Origin: Moraxella caviae
GTDB lineage: Bacteria > Pseudomonadota > Gammaproteobacteria > Pseudomonadales > Moraxellaceae
Length of the DNA stretch: 64,000 nt
Assembly: GCF_002014985.1 (NCBI RefSeq)
Contig: NZ_MUXU01000018.1
Location: forward strand, 7,146 to 71,145
Reading direction: 5' to 3'
The notes beneath the pieces were generated by a model that saw nothing but the letters and a program-made list of their open reading frames with translations, had not been told where the DNA came from and ran no database searches. The position numbers and the translations under genes were made by a program. Shown piece after piece: positions 1 through 8,676 of this stretch. Positions within the stretch are counted from its first letter, which is position 1; every line of letters starts with the position of its first letter.

Positions 1-1
1 G

Positions 2-97
2 CACAAGGCGTTTTTGATTGTGCCGATGGTTGGTGCGTTCTTTGTGGACATCGTGAACGTGGCGATTTTGCAAGGCTTTATTGCGTTCATCGCTTAA
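2..97 (+). CDS. gltS: Sodium/glutamate symporter, C-terminal end (partial)
   Basis: The window opens inside a gene. The frame from base 2 gives about 31 residues, including AFLIVPMVGAFFVDIVN, and ends at TAA. This hydrophobic tail (P-hydrophobic-VGAFF-DI-N) matches the C-terminal end of the GltS family (ESS family) of inner-membrane sodium/glutamate symporters. Only the last helix is visible. A strong terminator follows 20 bases later, so this gene is not co-transcribed with the iron-uptake genes. The family call rests on a short tail and is moderately secure. Confidence 0.6.
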   Translation, partial: HKAFLIVPMVGAFFVDIVNVAILQGFIAFIA

Positions 98-116
98 TTT
101 GCCATTTCGCCATTTT

Positions 117-146
117 AAAATCCCCGTCATGCGATGGGGATTTTTT
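117..146 (+). terminator. Rho-independent terminator after gltS
   Basis: The arms AAAATCCCC (117-125) and GGGGATTTTTT (136-146) form a GC-containing stem followed by a T run, just downstream of the gltS stop. Confidence 0.85.
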
Positions 147-240
147 GTGGAAAATAAAACCTGAAAACTTGGCTTAAATTTGCTTTACCACGCCAAATTT
201 TTAGCAAAAATCCACTAAATCCGAAATTTAAACAAAAAAC

Positions 241-259
241 ATTCTCATTATCATTGCAA
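241..259 (+). promoter_or_regulatory. Fur box upstream of siderophore uptake genes
   Basis: The complement of 241-259 reads as three successive hexamers TGCAAT, GATAAT, GAGAAT, close to the classical Fur box array of NATNAT-type hexamers. It overlaps the -35 element at 254-259, so bound Fur-Fe(II) would block RNA polymerase. Iron repression of the downstream uptake genes is an inference from this arrangement. Confidence 0.75.
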
Positions 260-282
260 ATTCGCCAAAAATCCGCTATGAT
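254..282 (+). promoter_or_regulatory. Sigma70 promoter of the siderophore uptake genes
   Basis: A -35 element TTGCAA (254-259) and a -10 element TATGAT (277-282) are separated by exactly 17 bases. The promoter lies about 115 bases before the binding-protein start codon and is overlapped by the Fur box. Confidence 0.7.
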
Positions 283-396
283 AAGGCGATTTTCAAATAT
301 TCTCAAAAATGAATATTGAAAAAACCAATCTTTAACTATCAGTCCAGAACGACTTTAAAAGCAACTTTAAAAACATCTTGAAAAAAGGAGCATAAA

Positions 397-1392
397 ATGA
401 CATTGAAAAAATTGATGGCGATGATGGGCGTATCGGCTTTGGCATTGAGCATGGCAGCGTGCAGCAAGCCAGCCGAGCAAGCTGGTGAAGCGGCAACCGA
501 AGCGAAAACCGAAACCGCAGCAGAAGCTAACGCAGGCGAGACCACCATCACCACCGCAGAAGGTGAGCAAAGCATTGCGGTAAATCCAAGTCCTTTGGCG
601 GTGTATGACATGACCGCCATGCAAAACTTGACCGCGCTTGGCGTGGTGGCGCAGGGCTTGCCAGAAATCACTCCAGAGCGCATGGAGCTTTATAATTTTA
701 AAGTGGCGGACGCACCAGAAGCGGCAAATATTGGTACATTGACCGAGCCGAATTTGGAAAATTTACACGCTTTACAACCAAAAGCAGTGTTCTTTGGCAG
801 CCGCATGGCAGAAAAAGCGGACGCGCTTAAGCAAGTTGCGCCAACGTATAATTTGACCATTGACACCAGCGATGTGTACAAATCAAGCAAGCAGCAGCTG
901 GCGGATTTTGGACGTGTGTTCAATAAAGTAGAAGAAGCTGCCAAGCTACAAGCCGACATTGACGCAGCGATTGAAGAAGCTAAAAAAGCAGTCGCTGGCA
1001 AGGGCAATGGTCTTGCGGTTTTGGTGAACGGCAATAAAATCAGCGCCTATGGCAAAAATTCACGTTATGGCTTTTTGCACACCACGCTTGGCATTCCGAT
1101 GGCGGACGAGCATATCAAAGAAGCACGCCACGGTCAGCCGATTTCATTTGAATACATTCAAAAAACCAACCCTGACTGGATTTTTGTACTAGACCGTGCG
1201 GCGGCTGTGGGCGAAGAAGGCGAAGCGGCTTCTGTGGTGCTGGATAACCCATTGGTGAAACAAACCACTGCAGGACAAAAAGGTCAAATCGTGTATTTGA
1301 GCGCAGATTCTTATTTGGCGTTTGGCGGCTATTATCAATGGCTAAAAGACACCAAAATCATCACTGACGCCTTTAATAAAGCAAGCAACTAA
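397..1392 (+). CDS. Siderophore ABC transporter substrate-binding lipoprotein
   Basis: This is the substrate-binding protein of a ferric siderophore importer, of the FatB/CeuE/VctP/FetB type. The 331-residue product starts with a lipoprotein signal ending in a lipobox (LSMAAC, lipid-modified Cys22). A low-complexity Ala/Glu/Thr linker to about residue 50 should tether the domain to the membrane. The segment around residue 245 (RHGQPISFEY) and a tyrosine-rich segment near 300-313 correspond to places where CeuE-like proteins supply His and Tyr ligands to iron; this comparison is from memory of the family. A strong Shine-Dalgarno AAAAAAGGAG precedes the ATG. It is first in the Fur-boxed unit and is followed by a terminator-like hairpin before the permeases. 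No TonB-dependent receptor or siderophore synthesis gene is nearby, so a xenosiderophore is the likely ligand. Confidence 0.88.
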   Translation: MTLKKLMAMMGVSALALSMAACSKPAEQAGEAATEAKTETAAEANAGETTITTAEGEQSIAVNPSPLAVYDMTAMQNLTALGVVAQGLPEITPERMELYNFKVADAPEAANIGTLTEPNLENLHALQPKAVFFGSRMAEKADALKQVAPTYNLTIDTSDVYKSSKQQLADFGRVFNKVEEAAKLQADIDAAIEEAKKAVAGKGNGLAVLVNGNKISAYGKNSRYGFLHTTLGIPMADEHIKEARHGQPISFEYIQKTNPDWIFVLDRAAAVGEEGEAASVVLDNPLVKQTTAGQKGQIVYLSADSYLAFGGYYQWLKDTKIITDAFNKASN

Positions 1393-1398
1393 TCCATT

Positions 1399-1433
1399 GC
1401 GCCAAGCGTGCCGATGTGCGCTTGGTGCTTTTT
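1399..1433 (+). terminator. Hairpin with T-rich tail between binding protein and permease genes
   Basis: The arms 1399-1408 and 1419-1428 form a ten-pair stem (one G-T pair) followed by TTTTTATTTT. It lies between the binding-protein gene and the first permease gene. It may be a partial terminator that makes the binding protein more abundant than the membrane parts. Confidence 0.7.
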
Positions 1434-1490
1434 ATTTTGGCGATGATGCCAATTTGTCAATCCATTTAATCATTCGTAAAACCAATCAGC

Positions 1491-2495
1491 ATGACAGCAA
1501 TCACCACGCCCAACCAAAAACAGCCTTGGCGCTTATCGCCTAGGGTTGTGAATTTTGGCAGCTTGCTTGTCATGCTGCTGCTGATTTTGGTGAGTGTATC
1601 GGTGGGTGTGGCGGATTTTTCTTGGCAAGGGCTGTTTTCACTGGCGACAGGAGAGCGCAGCGACCTTGAGCTTTTGCTCATCAGCCGTTTGCCACGCACT
1701 TTGGCAATTATCCTGACAGGCGTATCCATGTCGGTGGCAGGCATGATGATGCAGGTGATTTTAAAAAACCGCTTCGTTGAGCCGTCCATGGTGGGCGCAA
1801 CGCAATCGGCAGCTTTTGGTATGCTTGCCATCAGTTTGCTGGTGCCGACTGCGACACTGAGCATGAAAATGGCGGTTGCAACGCTGTGCGCGCTTGGCGG
1901 CATGGTGATTTTTATGCGCCTGATTCGCCGTTTGCCTGCGACTGATTATCTGATGATTCCGCTGGTTGGCATTGTGTTTAGCGGCATTATTGAAGCGATT
2001 ACCACGTTCATCGCCTACCAAACCGAGACGCTGCAGCTGTTATCCGTATGGACGTTTGGCGATTTTTCTGGCGTGCTGGCTGGCCGCTATGAAATGCTGT
2101 GGCTGACAGGCGTGCTGTGCGCCATCGCTTATGTGATTGCCGATAAACTCACCATCGTTGGGCTTGGCGACACCATTGCCAAAAATCTAGGCGTGAACCG
2201 AGAAGCGGTGCTGTGGGCAGGCATTAGCATGGTGGCGATGATTAGCGCCGTGGTGGTGATTACGGTGGGGGCGATTCCGTTTGTGGGCTTGGTCGTGCCA
2301 AACATCATCAGCCGTATGATGGGCGATCAACTCAAGCGCACCTTGCCAGCGGTGGCGCTTTTGGGTGCATCTGCGGTGCTTTTGTGCGACATCATTGGGC
2401 GCACCGTACGTTATCCGTTTGAAGTGCCTGTGGCAACGGTGTTTGGCGTTTTGGGTGCGGCGGTGTTTTTGTGGCTGCTGTTTCGCAAGGGTTAG
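1491..2495 (+). CDS. Siderophore ABC transporter permease (FecCD family), first
   Basis: This is an inner-membrane permease of the FecCD/BtuC family. The 334 residues are mostly hydrophobic, consistent with nine to ten helices. It includes typical family segments such as LLLISRLPRTLAIILTG near the N-terminus, the ATPase-contacting region with NLGVNRE, and VVPNIISRMMGD toward the C-terminus. It should pair with the second permease encoded at 2646-3767. The ATG start is the first in frame and has only a weak ribosome binding site. It lies about 100 bases after the binding-protein gene, beyond a hairpin, so it depends on read-through or on an unseen promoter. Confidence 0.88.
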   Translation: MTAITTPNQKQPWRLSPRVVNFGSLLVMLLLILVSVSVGVADFSWQGLFSLATGERSDLELLLISRLPRTLAIILTGVSMSVAGMMMQVILKNRFVEPSMVGATQSAAFGMLAISLLVPTATLSMKMAVATLCALGGMVIFMRLIRRLPATDYLMIPLVGIVFSGIIEAITTFIAYQTETLQLLSVWTFGDFSGVLAGRYEMLWLTGVLCAIAYVIADKLTIVGLGDTIAKNLGVNREAVLWAGISMVAMISAVVVITVGAIPFVGLVVPNIISRMMGDQLKRTLPAVALLGASAVLLCDIIGRTVRYPFEVPVATVFGVLGAAVFLWLLFRKG

Positions 2496-2645
2496 TTTGT
2501 CAGATTGATTTGATAAAAATTGAATTTGACAAAAAACCGATTTGGCAAAAACTGATTTGATAAGCTGCTCAACTAAACCGATTGGCGGGTTTGACCTTGT
2601 AAATTTGATTTTATTTCACCAAGTAAACCCATTTCGCCAGCCTAA

Positions 2646-3767
2646 TTGAACGCCAAAACCAATAAAACCAAATCAATCCGCCCAAGCCTATCTATCAACA
2701 TTTTAAAATCAGCTCATGCAAGACAACTCATGCAAAAACCCATGCAAGAACACACCACCCACGCTTCATCTGACTCACCGAGCTTAATTTTGCGCACCTT
2801 TGCCATGCTGCGCGCACGCCCTGAGTGGGTGTGTCTTTTGCTTTTGGTGGTAAGTTCGCTGGTGTTTTTGACGTGGGGCGTGCAAAGCTGGGAATTTGCC
2901 TTGCCGCTGCGCAGCCAAAAGCTCATCGCCCTTTGTGTGGTGGGATTTGCCATCGGCACGTCCACGCTGCTGTTTCAGACGCTCACGCACAACCCAATTT
3001 TAACGCCTGCGCTGCTTGGCTTTGATGCGCTGTATGTGCTGATTAACAGCGTGCTGGTGCTGTTTTTGGGCGTGGTGCATTTTAGTACCATGAATCCGCT
3101 TGTTAAATTCGGCATTGAAGTGGGGCTGATGCTGGGTATGTCTTTGCTGATGTTTCGGTTTTTATTCACCAAAGACAGGCAGGATTTGACACGGCTGATT
3201 TTGGTGGGCGTGGTTTTTGGCGTGCTGTTTCGTTCGCTGTCTAGCCTTGTGGCACGGCTAATTAACCCTGATGATTTCATCACTGTGCAGGCGGCAAGCT
3301 ATGCGCAGTTTAACACCATCAACACTCAGCTGCTCACCGTGAGCGTCATCGTGTGCGTACTGGCAGGCGTGATGATGTGGCGGCTGCGCCATCAGTGCGA
3401 TGTGCTGCTTTTGGGTAAATCTTGCGCCATCAATTTAGGCATTGATTATCGTAAATTAAGCCTTGCGCTGCTGAGTATCATTGCGCTTTTGGTGGCGGTG
3501 TCCACGGCGTTGGTTGGGCCTGTTACCTTTTTGGGGCTTTTGGTGTGCGCCATCACCAATCAGCTGACACGCTCCATGCACCACGCCAAGCGGCTGGTTT
3601 TGGTGGCGCTGGTTTCTATGCTGGTTTTGGTGCTGGGGCAGGCGCTGTTTGAGCACGGGCTAAAGATGGCGGGCGTGCTGTCGGTGGTGATTGAGCTGGT
3701 GGGCGGCGTGGTGTTTTTGCTGCTGATTTTTAAAGAATACAGACTAAAAGATGGGCGAGTGTTATGA
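2646..3767 (+). CDS. Siderophore ABC transporter permease (FecCD family), second
   Basis: This is the second FecCD-type membrane subunit of the siderophore importer. The open frame codes for 373 residues from a TTG at 2646, but the first about 70 residues are hydrophilic and the family is usually 310-340 residues. ATG codons at 2730 (residue 29) or about 2805 (residue 54) are plausible real starts; none has a clear ribosome binding site. The hydrophobic core begins near residue 60. Motifs include TPALLGFDALYVL early and GPVTFLGLLVCAITNQLTR near residue 280. The stop overlaps the ATPase start in an ATGA arrangement, so those two are translationally coupled. A gap of 150 bases, rich in AAAACC/TTTG runs, separates it from the first permease. 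Confidence 0.85.
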   Translation: MNAKTNKTKSIRPSLSINILKSAHARQLMQKPMQEHTTHASSDSPSLILRTFAMLRARPEWVCLLLLVVSSLVFLTWGVQSWEFALPLRSQKLIALCVVGFAIGTSTLLFQTLTHNPILTPALLGFDALYVLINSVLVLFLGVVHFSTMNPLVKFGIEVGLMLGMSLLMFRFLFTKDRQDLTRLILVGVVFGVLFRSLSSLVARLINPDDFITVQAASYAQFNTINTQLLTVSVIVCVLAGVMMWRLRHQCDVLLLGKSCAINLGIDYRKLSLALLSIIALLVAVSTALVGPVTFLGLLVCAITNQLTRSMHHAKRLVLVALVSMLVLVLGQALFEHGLKMAGVLSVVIELVGGVVFLLLIFKEYRLKDGRVL

Positions 3768-4522
3768 TTGCGGTTGAAAATGTGTCTTATGCGGTGGGCG
3801 ATTTTGCCATTTTGCATGATGTGTCGCTGACTTTACCGACTGGGCAAATCATTGCGCTGATTGGCCCAAATGGCGCAGGCAAGTCCACGCTGTTTTCACT
3901 GATGTCACGCCTAAATCCTTTACAATCTGGCAAAGTGGCGTTTGGTGAGCATGACATCGCCACCACAGACGCAAAATCTTTGGCAAAAGTCGTTGCCATG
4001 CTGACCCAAGAAAACCATGTGCAAGGCAGATTGCGTGTGCGTGAGCTTTTGATGTTTGGGCGTTATCCGTATCATCAAGGTCGCCCCACGCAGGCGGATA
4101 CGGATAAGGTGAATGAGATTATCCATGCGTTTGAGCTTGAGGCGCTGGCGGATCGCTTTTTGTCGGATTTGTCTGGTGGGCAGCGTCAGCGTGTGCTGAT
4201 TGCGATGATTGTGTGCCAAGACACGCCATATTTGCTGCTTGATGAGCCTTTGAACAATCTGGATATGTATCACGCTGGGCGGCTGATGCGCAAGCTAAAA
4301 ACCTTGACCACGCAGGGCAAGACAGTCGTCATCGTGCTGCACGACATCAACCAAGCGGCGCAATTTGCCGATACGGTGGTGATGATGAAATCAGGCGAAG
4401 TGGTGAGCGTGGGCGCGCCTGTGGACGTGCTGACTGCCAAATCCATGAAGGCGCTGTACGATGTGGACGTAACTGTACTTACACATAATGGCAAACCTGT
4501 GATTGTTGATGTGATGCAGTAG
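3764..4522 (+). CDS. Siderophore ABC transporter ATP-binding protein
   Basis: This is the cytoplasmic ATPase of the importer, of the FepC/FatE/CeuD type, 252 residues. The Walker A motif GPNGAGKST is at residues 34-42, the ABC signature LSGGQRQR is near 135-142, and Walker B LLLDEP is near 157-162, followed by the H-loop (VLHDINQAAQ). Its ATG overlaps the stop of the preceding permease gene (ATGA), and a strong terminator follows it, so it closes the iron-uptake unit. Confidence 0.92.
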   Translation: MIAVENVSYAVGDFAILHDVSLTLPTGQIIALIGPNGAGKSTLFSLMSRLNPLQSGKVAFGEHDIATTDAKSLAKVVAMLTQENHVQGRLRVRELLMFGRYPYHQGRPTQADTDKVNEIIHAFELEALADRFLSDLSGGQRQRVLIAMIVCQDTPYLLLDEPLNNLDMYHAGRLMRKLKTLTTQGKTVVIVLHDINQAAQFADTVVMMKSGEVVSVGAPVDVLTAKSMKALYDVDVTVLTHNGKPVIVDVMQ

Positions 4523-4549
4523 CAGTGCGTTAATTGTGCAAATTAAGAT

Positions 4550-4576
4550 GGCTTGGTGTTTTGCCAAGCCTTTTTT
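4550..4576 (+). terminator. Rho-independent terminator of the siderophore uptake unit
   Basis: The stem GGCTTGG (4550-4556) / CCAAGCC (4564-4570) is followed by six T residues. Confidence 0.85.
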
Positions 4577-4707
4577 GTGGTTTTTTAATTGGTAGGTTTG
4601 GCTGATTACAACTTTATCAATTTGGTTTTGCAATTTAGATTATCAATTCAACTTTGCCATTCAAATTGCCAATTTACTTCACCAAGCCAATTTTGCAAAC
4701 TTAGCAT

Positions 4708-5727
4708 TTACGCTTGGCGAACACTACTTTCCAATTTCTCAACAATCTCCGCTTTATCCTTAAGTTTTTTGATGTCGTGCCACAGTGCATCTGCTTCAGC
4801 GTAGCCTTTTGTCAGCATACCCAGCCATTGTTTGTAGCGACCAATCAGCCCTGATTGGTTGTCGGTGTTGTCCGCCAAAAACAGCTTTTGCGCTGCCACA
4901 AGTTTATCCCACGTCAGCTGAGCGTTGGCGTTGTTAAGAGTATCGCCATTCAAATCATCAGCCACGCAGGCGTGATTGATGGCGGCAATCAAATCTGGAC
5001 GAGTAACCGCCCCACGCCCCAGCATCAAGTGCGGCGTGCCTGATTGCGCCACGCAGGTTTGGGCGTGTGCGGCATTCCAAATCTCGCCATTGGCAATCAC
5101 AGGCAAACCAAGCTCGGTAAACGGACGAATCAGCTCCCAATAAGCAGGCGGTTTGTAGCCTTGGGTTTTGGTGCGTGCATGGACGGTGAGCCAGCTGGCG
5201 TTCGCCGATTGCACGGCTTGTCCGATGTCGTGCATTTTGCTGGTGTCGGTGTAGCCTAGGCGGATTTTTGCCGACACAGGAATGTGCGCAGGCACGGCAG
5301 CACGCACTGCACTGATGATGGTGTACAGCGTTTCTGGTTCTTCTAGCAGCACCGAGCCGCCTTTGTGATTGTTCACGGTTTTGGCAGGGCAGCCGAAGTT
5401 TAGGTCAATCGCAGGCGCACCAAGACTTACCGCTGTTACCGCGCTTTGTGCCATGGTGTCAGGATTATTGCCCAAAAGCTGTACATGAATGGGCGTGCCG
5501 CTTGCGGTCTTGCCAGCCGTGCGCAGCTCTGGCACATATTTATAAAAAACGTGTGCAGGCAGTGGATAATGCGTTACACGGATAAATTCGCTCACCGACC
5601 AATCATAAGGCGCACCTAAATCCTGCGCCAGCCGCGTCAAAATGCGACGCATCAAAGGGTCGGTCAAGCCTTCCATCGGCGCAAGTAGGCGCACAGGCTT
5701 GGCAAAAAGGGAGTGAAAATCTTGCAT
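4708..5727 (-). CDS. dusC: tRNA-dihydrouridine synthase, DusC type
   Basis: This flavoenzyme reduces a uridine in the tRNA D-loop to dihydrouridine. The N-terminal LLAPMEGLTDPLMR (residues about 14-27), the SEFIRVT segment and the catalytic loop DLNFGCPAKTVN with Cys113 are typical. The EFIRV variant is the one I associate with DusC (U16-specific) rather than DusA or DusB. At 339 residues it is slightly longer than E. coli DusC. It stands alone: it converges with the iron-uptake unit and is preceded by a short array of imperfect 33-base repeats. Position specificity is inferred from family resemblance. Confidence 0.88.
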   Translation of the reverse strand: MQDFHSLFAKPVRLLAPMEGLTDPLMRRILTRLAQDLGAPYDWSVSEFIRVTHYPLPAHVFYKYVPELRTAGKTASGTPIHVQLLGNNPDTMAQSAVTAVSLGAPAIDLNFGCPAKTVNNHKGGSVLLEEPETLYTIISAVRAAVPAHIPVSAKIRLGYTDTSKMHDIGQAVQSANASWLTVHARTKTQGYKPPAYWELIRPFTELGLPVIANGEIWNAAHAQTCVAQSGTPHLMLGRGAVTRPDLIAAINHACVADDLNGDTLNNANAQLTWDKLVAAQKLFLADNTDNQSGLIGRYKQWLGMLTKGYAEADALWHDIKKLKDKAEIVEKLESSVRQA

Positions 5728-5743
5728 GGCGTGATAGGGATTT

Positions 5744-5828
5744 GGGTTAAAAGTGGGTTGAAAATTGGTGGAAATCGGGTTAAAAGTGGGCTGAAAATCG
5801 GTGAAATTGGACTAAAAATTGGTTGGGT
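5744..5828. repeat. Three imperfect tandem repeats of about 33 bases
   Basis: GGGTTAAAAGTGGG begins at 5744 and again at 5777, and a decayed copy (GGACTAAAAATTGG) begins at 5809. The unit is roughly 33 bases and lies upstream of dusC. An open frame across it encodes repeated VKSGLKIG but looks like a by-product of the repeat. The rest of 5829-6018 shows nothing I can identify. Confidence 0.6.
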
Positions 5829-6018
5829 TTGTGGGCAAACTTGGCTAAATGGGCGTTCAGTTGCAATCGGTAATTTATCTTTTCATTCAACGATTTGTCT
5901 TTTAATTCAATAAGTTGTCTTAAAATCACCGCTTAAAAATTCCGCCTAAAACATGGATTTTATCAGTCAAATTCGCTTGCCATTTTAGCGCATGAGTTAG
6001 TGCACAACTTTGCCAATT

Positions 6019-7503
6019 TTACCCATAAACCAGCTTTTTATCTTCAGAAGTCAAACCGCTTAATAAATCGTAAATGTGGTGTACGTCCAGCACGTCTTTG
6101 GCGCGCGTGCAGGCGACATACAAAAGGCGCAGCTCTTCTGGCGTGATTTTGACGCTGTGGCGATTGACATCGTACAAAAAATCATCGCTGATTTGCACGC
6201 GTCCCCATTCTAGCCCTTTTGCCTTGTGGGCGGTGGACACCACATAGTCGGCAGCCCTTGGCGTGCTTAGGTTATTGATGGCGTGGCTGATGGTTTGCGT
6301 GCCGTGCTCTTCAATGAGTTTGACCCACGTTTTTAAATCGCTGCCTTCGCCTGTTTCGCTGAACTCTTGGACTTCGCCCCAATGGTTAAAAAACGCCAGC
6401 TCAGGAATGCCGTAGGCGGATTTACCGTTTTTTAGGCTTTCGGCAGCGTGGCAAAAGCGCAAAATGCGTGCGCTGTCGGCTTCTAGGGCGACTTTATGCC
6501 CAAGTTTTAGCCCGGTCAGCAGATGGCTGATGGCATTGGCATTGGTGCGGCAAAGGATTGCGTCTTTGGTGCCAGTCATGCGGCGGCTGGTCATGCTTTG
6601 GCGATTTGGGTTGCCTTTTAGGGGAATTTCTTCTTGTAATGCCTTTAAAAACACGTTGGCAACATCGGCAATCGGCTCGCCAAAACGAAACGACTGTGTG
6701 AGCAGCGTCTGCGGATAAGGCAGGCGTTTCATGGCGTTTAATGCGCCGCGCCATTCGTAGATTTGCTGGTGTGCATCGCCCACATAGATGGTCTGCTTGT
6801 CTTGCTTAATCAATGCGCCCATCATCAAAGGGTCTGCGTCTTGGGCTTCGTCAAACAGCACAAAATCGGCAGGAATGATGGGATTTGACAGCGTCCACAG
6901 TTTTAAATAAATGTCATGCCCAATGCCAGAAGGGTGGCGCGGGTCAATGGATTGCAGCCAGCGTTTTTCAAGCGCAGGGTACAAATGCGCACGCAGCCGC
7001 TCGCTGTCGGCATCGCTTAGCCAAGAAGGTGGCGTGATGTGGCGCGGCGCAGGATAAGTGGACGAAGTTTTACAAAAATTAGTTACCGCTTCGCTGACGA
7101 TGTTGGCAAGTTTGGCAGGTGTGAGCGTTACCGCCTTTTTAATGCCGTCCACCGTGCGCTCTACCGAAATGGCGCTTAGGTCTAAATCCGCCGCCAAGCG
7201 AGATGGCGTCAGGCGTGGCAAGCTGACTTTGGCGGTGATATCTCGGCTGACGTGGCGATATGCCAGCGAATGAAAGGTCTGGCAGCGCACATTTCTGGGG
7301 AATTTGCCTTGCGCTTCGGTGGCGATGGCTTTGTTGAACGCCAAATACAGCCCACGCCCACGCAGATTGTTGCTGATTAGGCTAAGTGTCGTGGTTTTGC
7401 CTGCACCCGCATAGGCGACGATTTTAAACGACTGCCCCGTCATTGCCATCTCAAGGGCGGCAATTTGCTCGGCAGTTGGGGTGTGTGGCGTGGCGTGATT
7501 CAT
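6019..7503 (-). CDS. UvrD/Rep-family (superfamily 1) DNA helicase
   Basis: This is an ATP-dependent DNA helicase of the UvrD/Rep type, shorter than UvrD or Rep (about 494 residues from the chosen start). Visible motifs, numbered from that start, are Walker A AYAGAGKTTT near residue 30, motif II VLFDEAQD in the middle, QSFRFG and the late motif TAHKAKGLEW, ending with LLYVACTRAKD. The Q-motif-like TAEQIAAL precedes Walker A. The frame extends upstream to GTG at 7569, but a good extended -10 (TATAAT, 7570-7575) abuts that codon, so ATG at 7503 is preferred. The fused nuclease domains of RecB or AddA are absent. It is a lone gene; a role in repair or replication restart is possible but not shown. 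Confidence 0.85.
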   Translation of the reverse strand: MNHATPHTPTAEQIAALEMAMTGQSFKIVAYAGAGKTTTLSLISNNLRGRGLYLAFNKAIATEAQGKFPRNVRCQTFHSLAYRHVSRDITAKVSLPRLTPSRLAADLDLSAISVERTVDGIKKAVTLTPAKLANIVSEAVTNFCKTSSTYPAPRHITPPSWLSDADSERLRAHLYPALEKRWLQSIDPRHPSGIGHDIYLKLWTLSNPIIPADFVLFDEAQDADPLMMGALIKQDKQTIYVGDAHQQIYEWRGALNAMKRLPYPQTLLTQSFRFGEPIADVANVFLKALQEEIPLKGNPNRQSMTSRRMTGTKDAILCRTNANAISHLLTGLKLGHKVALEADSARILRFCHAAESLKNGKSAYGIPELAFFNHWGEVQEFSETGEGSDLKTWVKLIEEHGTQTISHAINNLSTPRAADYVVSTAHKAKGLEWGRVQISDDFLYDVNRHSVKITPEELRLLYVACTRAKDVLDVHHIYDLLSGLTSEDKKLVYG

Positions 7504-7569
7504 GCTTGGCGTGTGGCAGGCTGATTTTGGGTTGAATTTGGCTTGGTAAAAATTATCAAGCAAGCGCAC

Positions 7570-7599
7570 ATTATACCACCGCTTTTGATAAATTGGAAA
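7570..7599 (-). promoter_or_regulatory. Promoter of the UvrD-type helicase gene
   Basis: On the minus strand there is TGG-TATAAT (extended -10; TATAAT at 7575-7570) with TTTCCA 18 bases upstream (7599-7594). The predicted transcript start falls inside the upstream part of the open frame, which argues for the internal ATG at 7503. Confidence 0.6.
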
Positions 7600-7687
7600 A
7601 ATTTGGTTTTTAAATGGTGGGTTTAAAGAGTTGTCTTAAAAAACGTTGAGTTTTGCTTTGCTAGCTCAACTTACGGACATGGTTTTT

Positions 7688-7714
7688 CCCGTTCGCCCTG
7701 AGCCTGTCGAAGGG
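7688..7714 (+). repeat. REP-like element, first half of a doublet
   Basis: The core GTTCGCCCTGAGCCTGTCGA within 7688-7714 matches a REP-like sequence family scattered between genes in many proteobacteria. It faces the related element at 7768-7792. Confidence 0.75.
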
Positions 7715-7767
7715 TAAACGTGGCGGAAGTTTGGATTTGGTAAAGATTAAATCCAAAAACCGCCCAT

Positions 7768-7792
7768 GGTTCGACAAGCTCACCACGAACGG
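7768..7792 (-). repeat. REP-like element, second half of a doublet
   Basis: The sequence on the minus strand (GTTCGTGGTGAGCTTGTCGA plus flanks) is a variant of the first element in opposite orientation, so 7688-7792 looks like a BIME-type pair. The remainder of 7504-7899 holds the helicase promoter region and an inverted-repeat motif near 7838-7872. Confidence 0.75.
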
Positions 7793-7837
7793 TTTTTTGA
7801 ACAGTTTTATGTGACATGATGGCTTATCACTCGGAAT

Positions 7838-7872
7838 GTTGGGTTGCGCTTACGCTCACCCAGCCTACAAGC
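7838..7872. repeat. Short inverted-repeat intergenic motif
   Basis: TGTTGGGT, then a 13-base spacer rich in GC and TA, then ACCCAGCCTAC. This TTGGGT...ACCCA-type palindrome with a CCTAC tail resembles a short interspersed motif found between genes in several proteobacteria. It lies just downstream of tatC; a part in transcription termination is possible but no T run follows. Confidence 0.4.
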
Positions 7873-7899
7873 ACTGCATTTTTTGCGCCTGCTGAAAAA

Positions 7900-8676
7900 T
7901 CAAGCGGTTTTATTATCAAGCGATGGCTTGACAAGCACTCTTGCCAAAATTAACCCTGCTTCAAACAGCAAACACATCGGCACCGCCAGCATAATCATGC
8001 TCCAGCCGTCTGGTGGCGTAACCAAAGCGGCAATAAAAAAGCAGCCCACGATGATGTAGCGGCGTTTGTCGGCAAGCGCTTGCGGCGTAACAATGCGCAT
8101 CAGCACAAGCAAAAGCGTAATCACAGGAATTTCAAACATTGCACCAAACACCAAAAACAGCTTCATCACAAAGCCAAGATAGCTGTCAATGTCGGTCATG
8201 GGAATGACGTTGTCAGGCGCAAAACTGATGAAAAATTTCAGCGCAGGCATCAGCACCGCAAAGTAAGCAAACGCCACGCCCACATAAAAAAGCACGGTCG
8301 CAGCCAGTAGCAGTGGCGTGGCGACACGTTTTTCGTGCTTATATAAACCGGGGGCGATAAATCCCCAAATCTGCCACAAAACAAACGGTACAACCAAAAA
8401 CAGCGCTACAAAAAACGTCAGGCGAATGGGCGCAAGAAAGTTTGACGCCACATCGGTGGCAATCATGCTGGCATTGTCAGGCAGCAGGGCGACCAGTGGA
8501 TTTGACACCAAATCATAAATATCACGGCTAAATCCCACCAGTGCCAAAAACACCACAACCACCGCCACGACAATCTTGATCAAGCGGCTGCGCAGCTCGG
8601 CAAAATGCGCCATCAGCGGCATATCGCCATCGTTTGGCGTGTCTTTTGGCTTGTCGGTGCTTTGGGTGTCGTTCAT
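7900..8676 (-). CDS. tatC: Sec-independent protein translocase subunit TatC
   Basis: This is the polytopic receptor subunit of the twin-arginine translocase, which with TatB binds signal peptides of folded proteins. It has 258 residues with six predicted helices. The N-terminal segment MAHFAELRSRLIKI and the region YKHEKRVATPLL, both typical of TatC, are present, as is FGAMFEIPVI. It is last in the order tatA-tatB-tatC. A gap of 153 bases, wider than usual, separates it from tatB; I see no clear terminator there. Confidence 0.95.
   Translation of the reverse strand: MNDTQSTDKPKDTPNDGDMPLMAHFAELRSRLIKIVVAVVVVFLALVGFSRDIYDLVSNPLVALLPDNASMIATDVASNFLAPIRLTFFVALFLVVPFVLWQIWGFIAPGLYKHEKRVATPLLLAATVLFYVGVAFAYFAVLMPALKFFISFAPDNVIPMTDIDSYLGFVMKLFLVFGAMFEIPVITLLLVLMRIVTPQALADKRRYIIVGCFFIAALVTPPDGWSMIMLAVPMCLLFEAGLILARVLVKPSLDNKTA

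Noticed and set aside
5713..5913. Small open frame encoding repeated VKSGLKIG
   Set aside because: It follows the tandem DNA repeat and has no good ribosome binding site.
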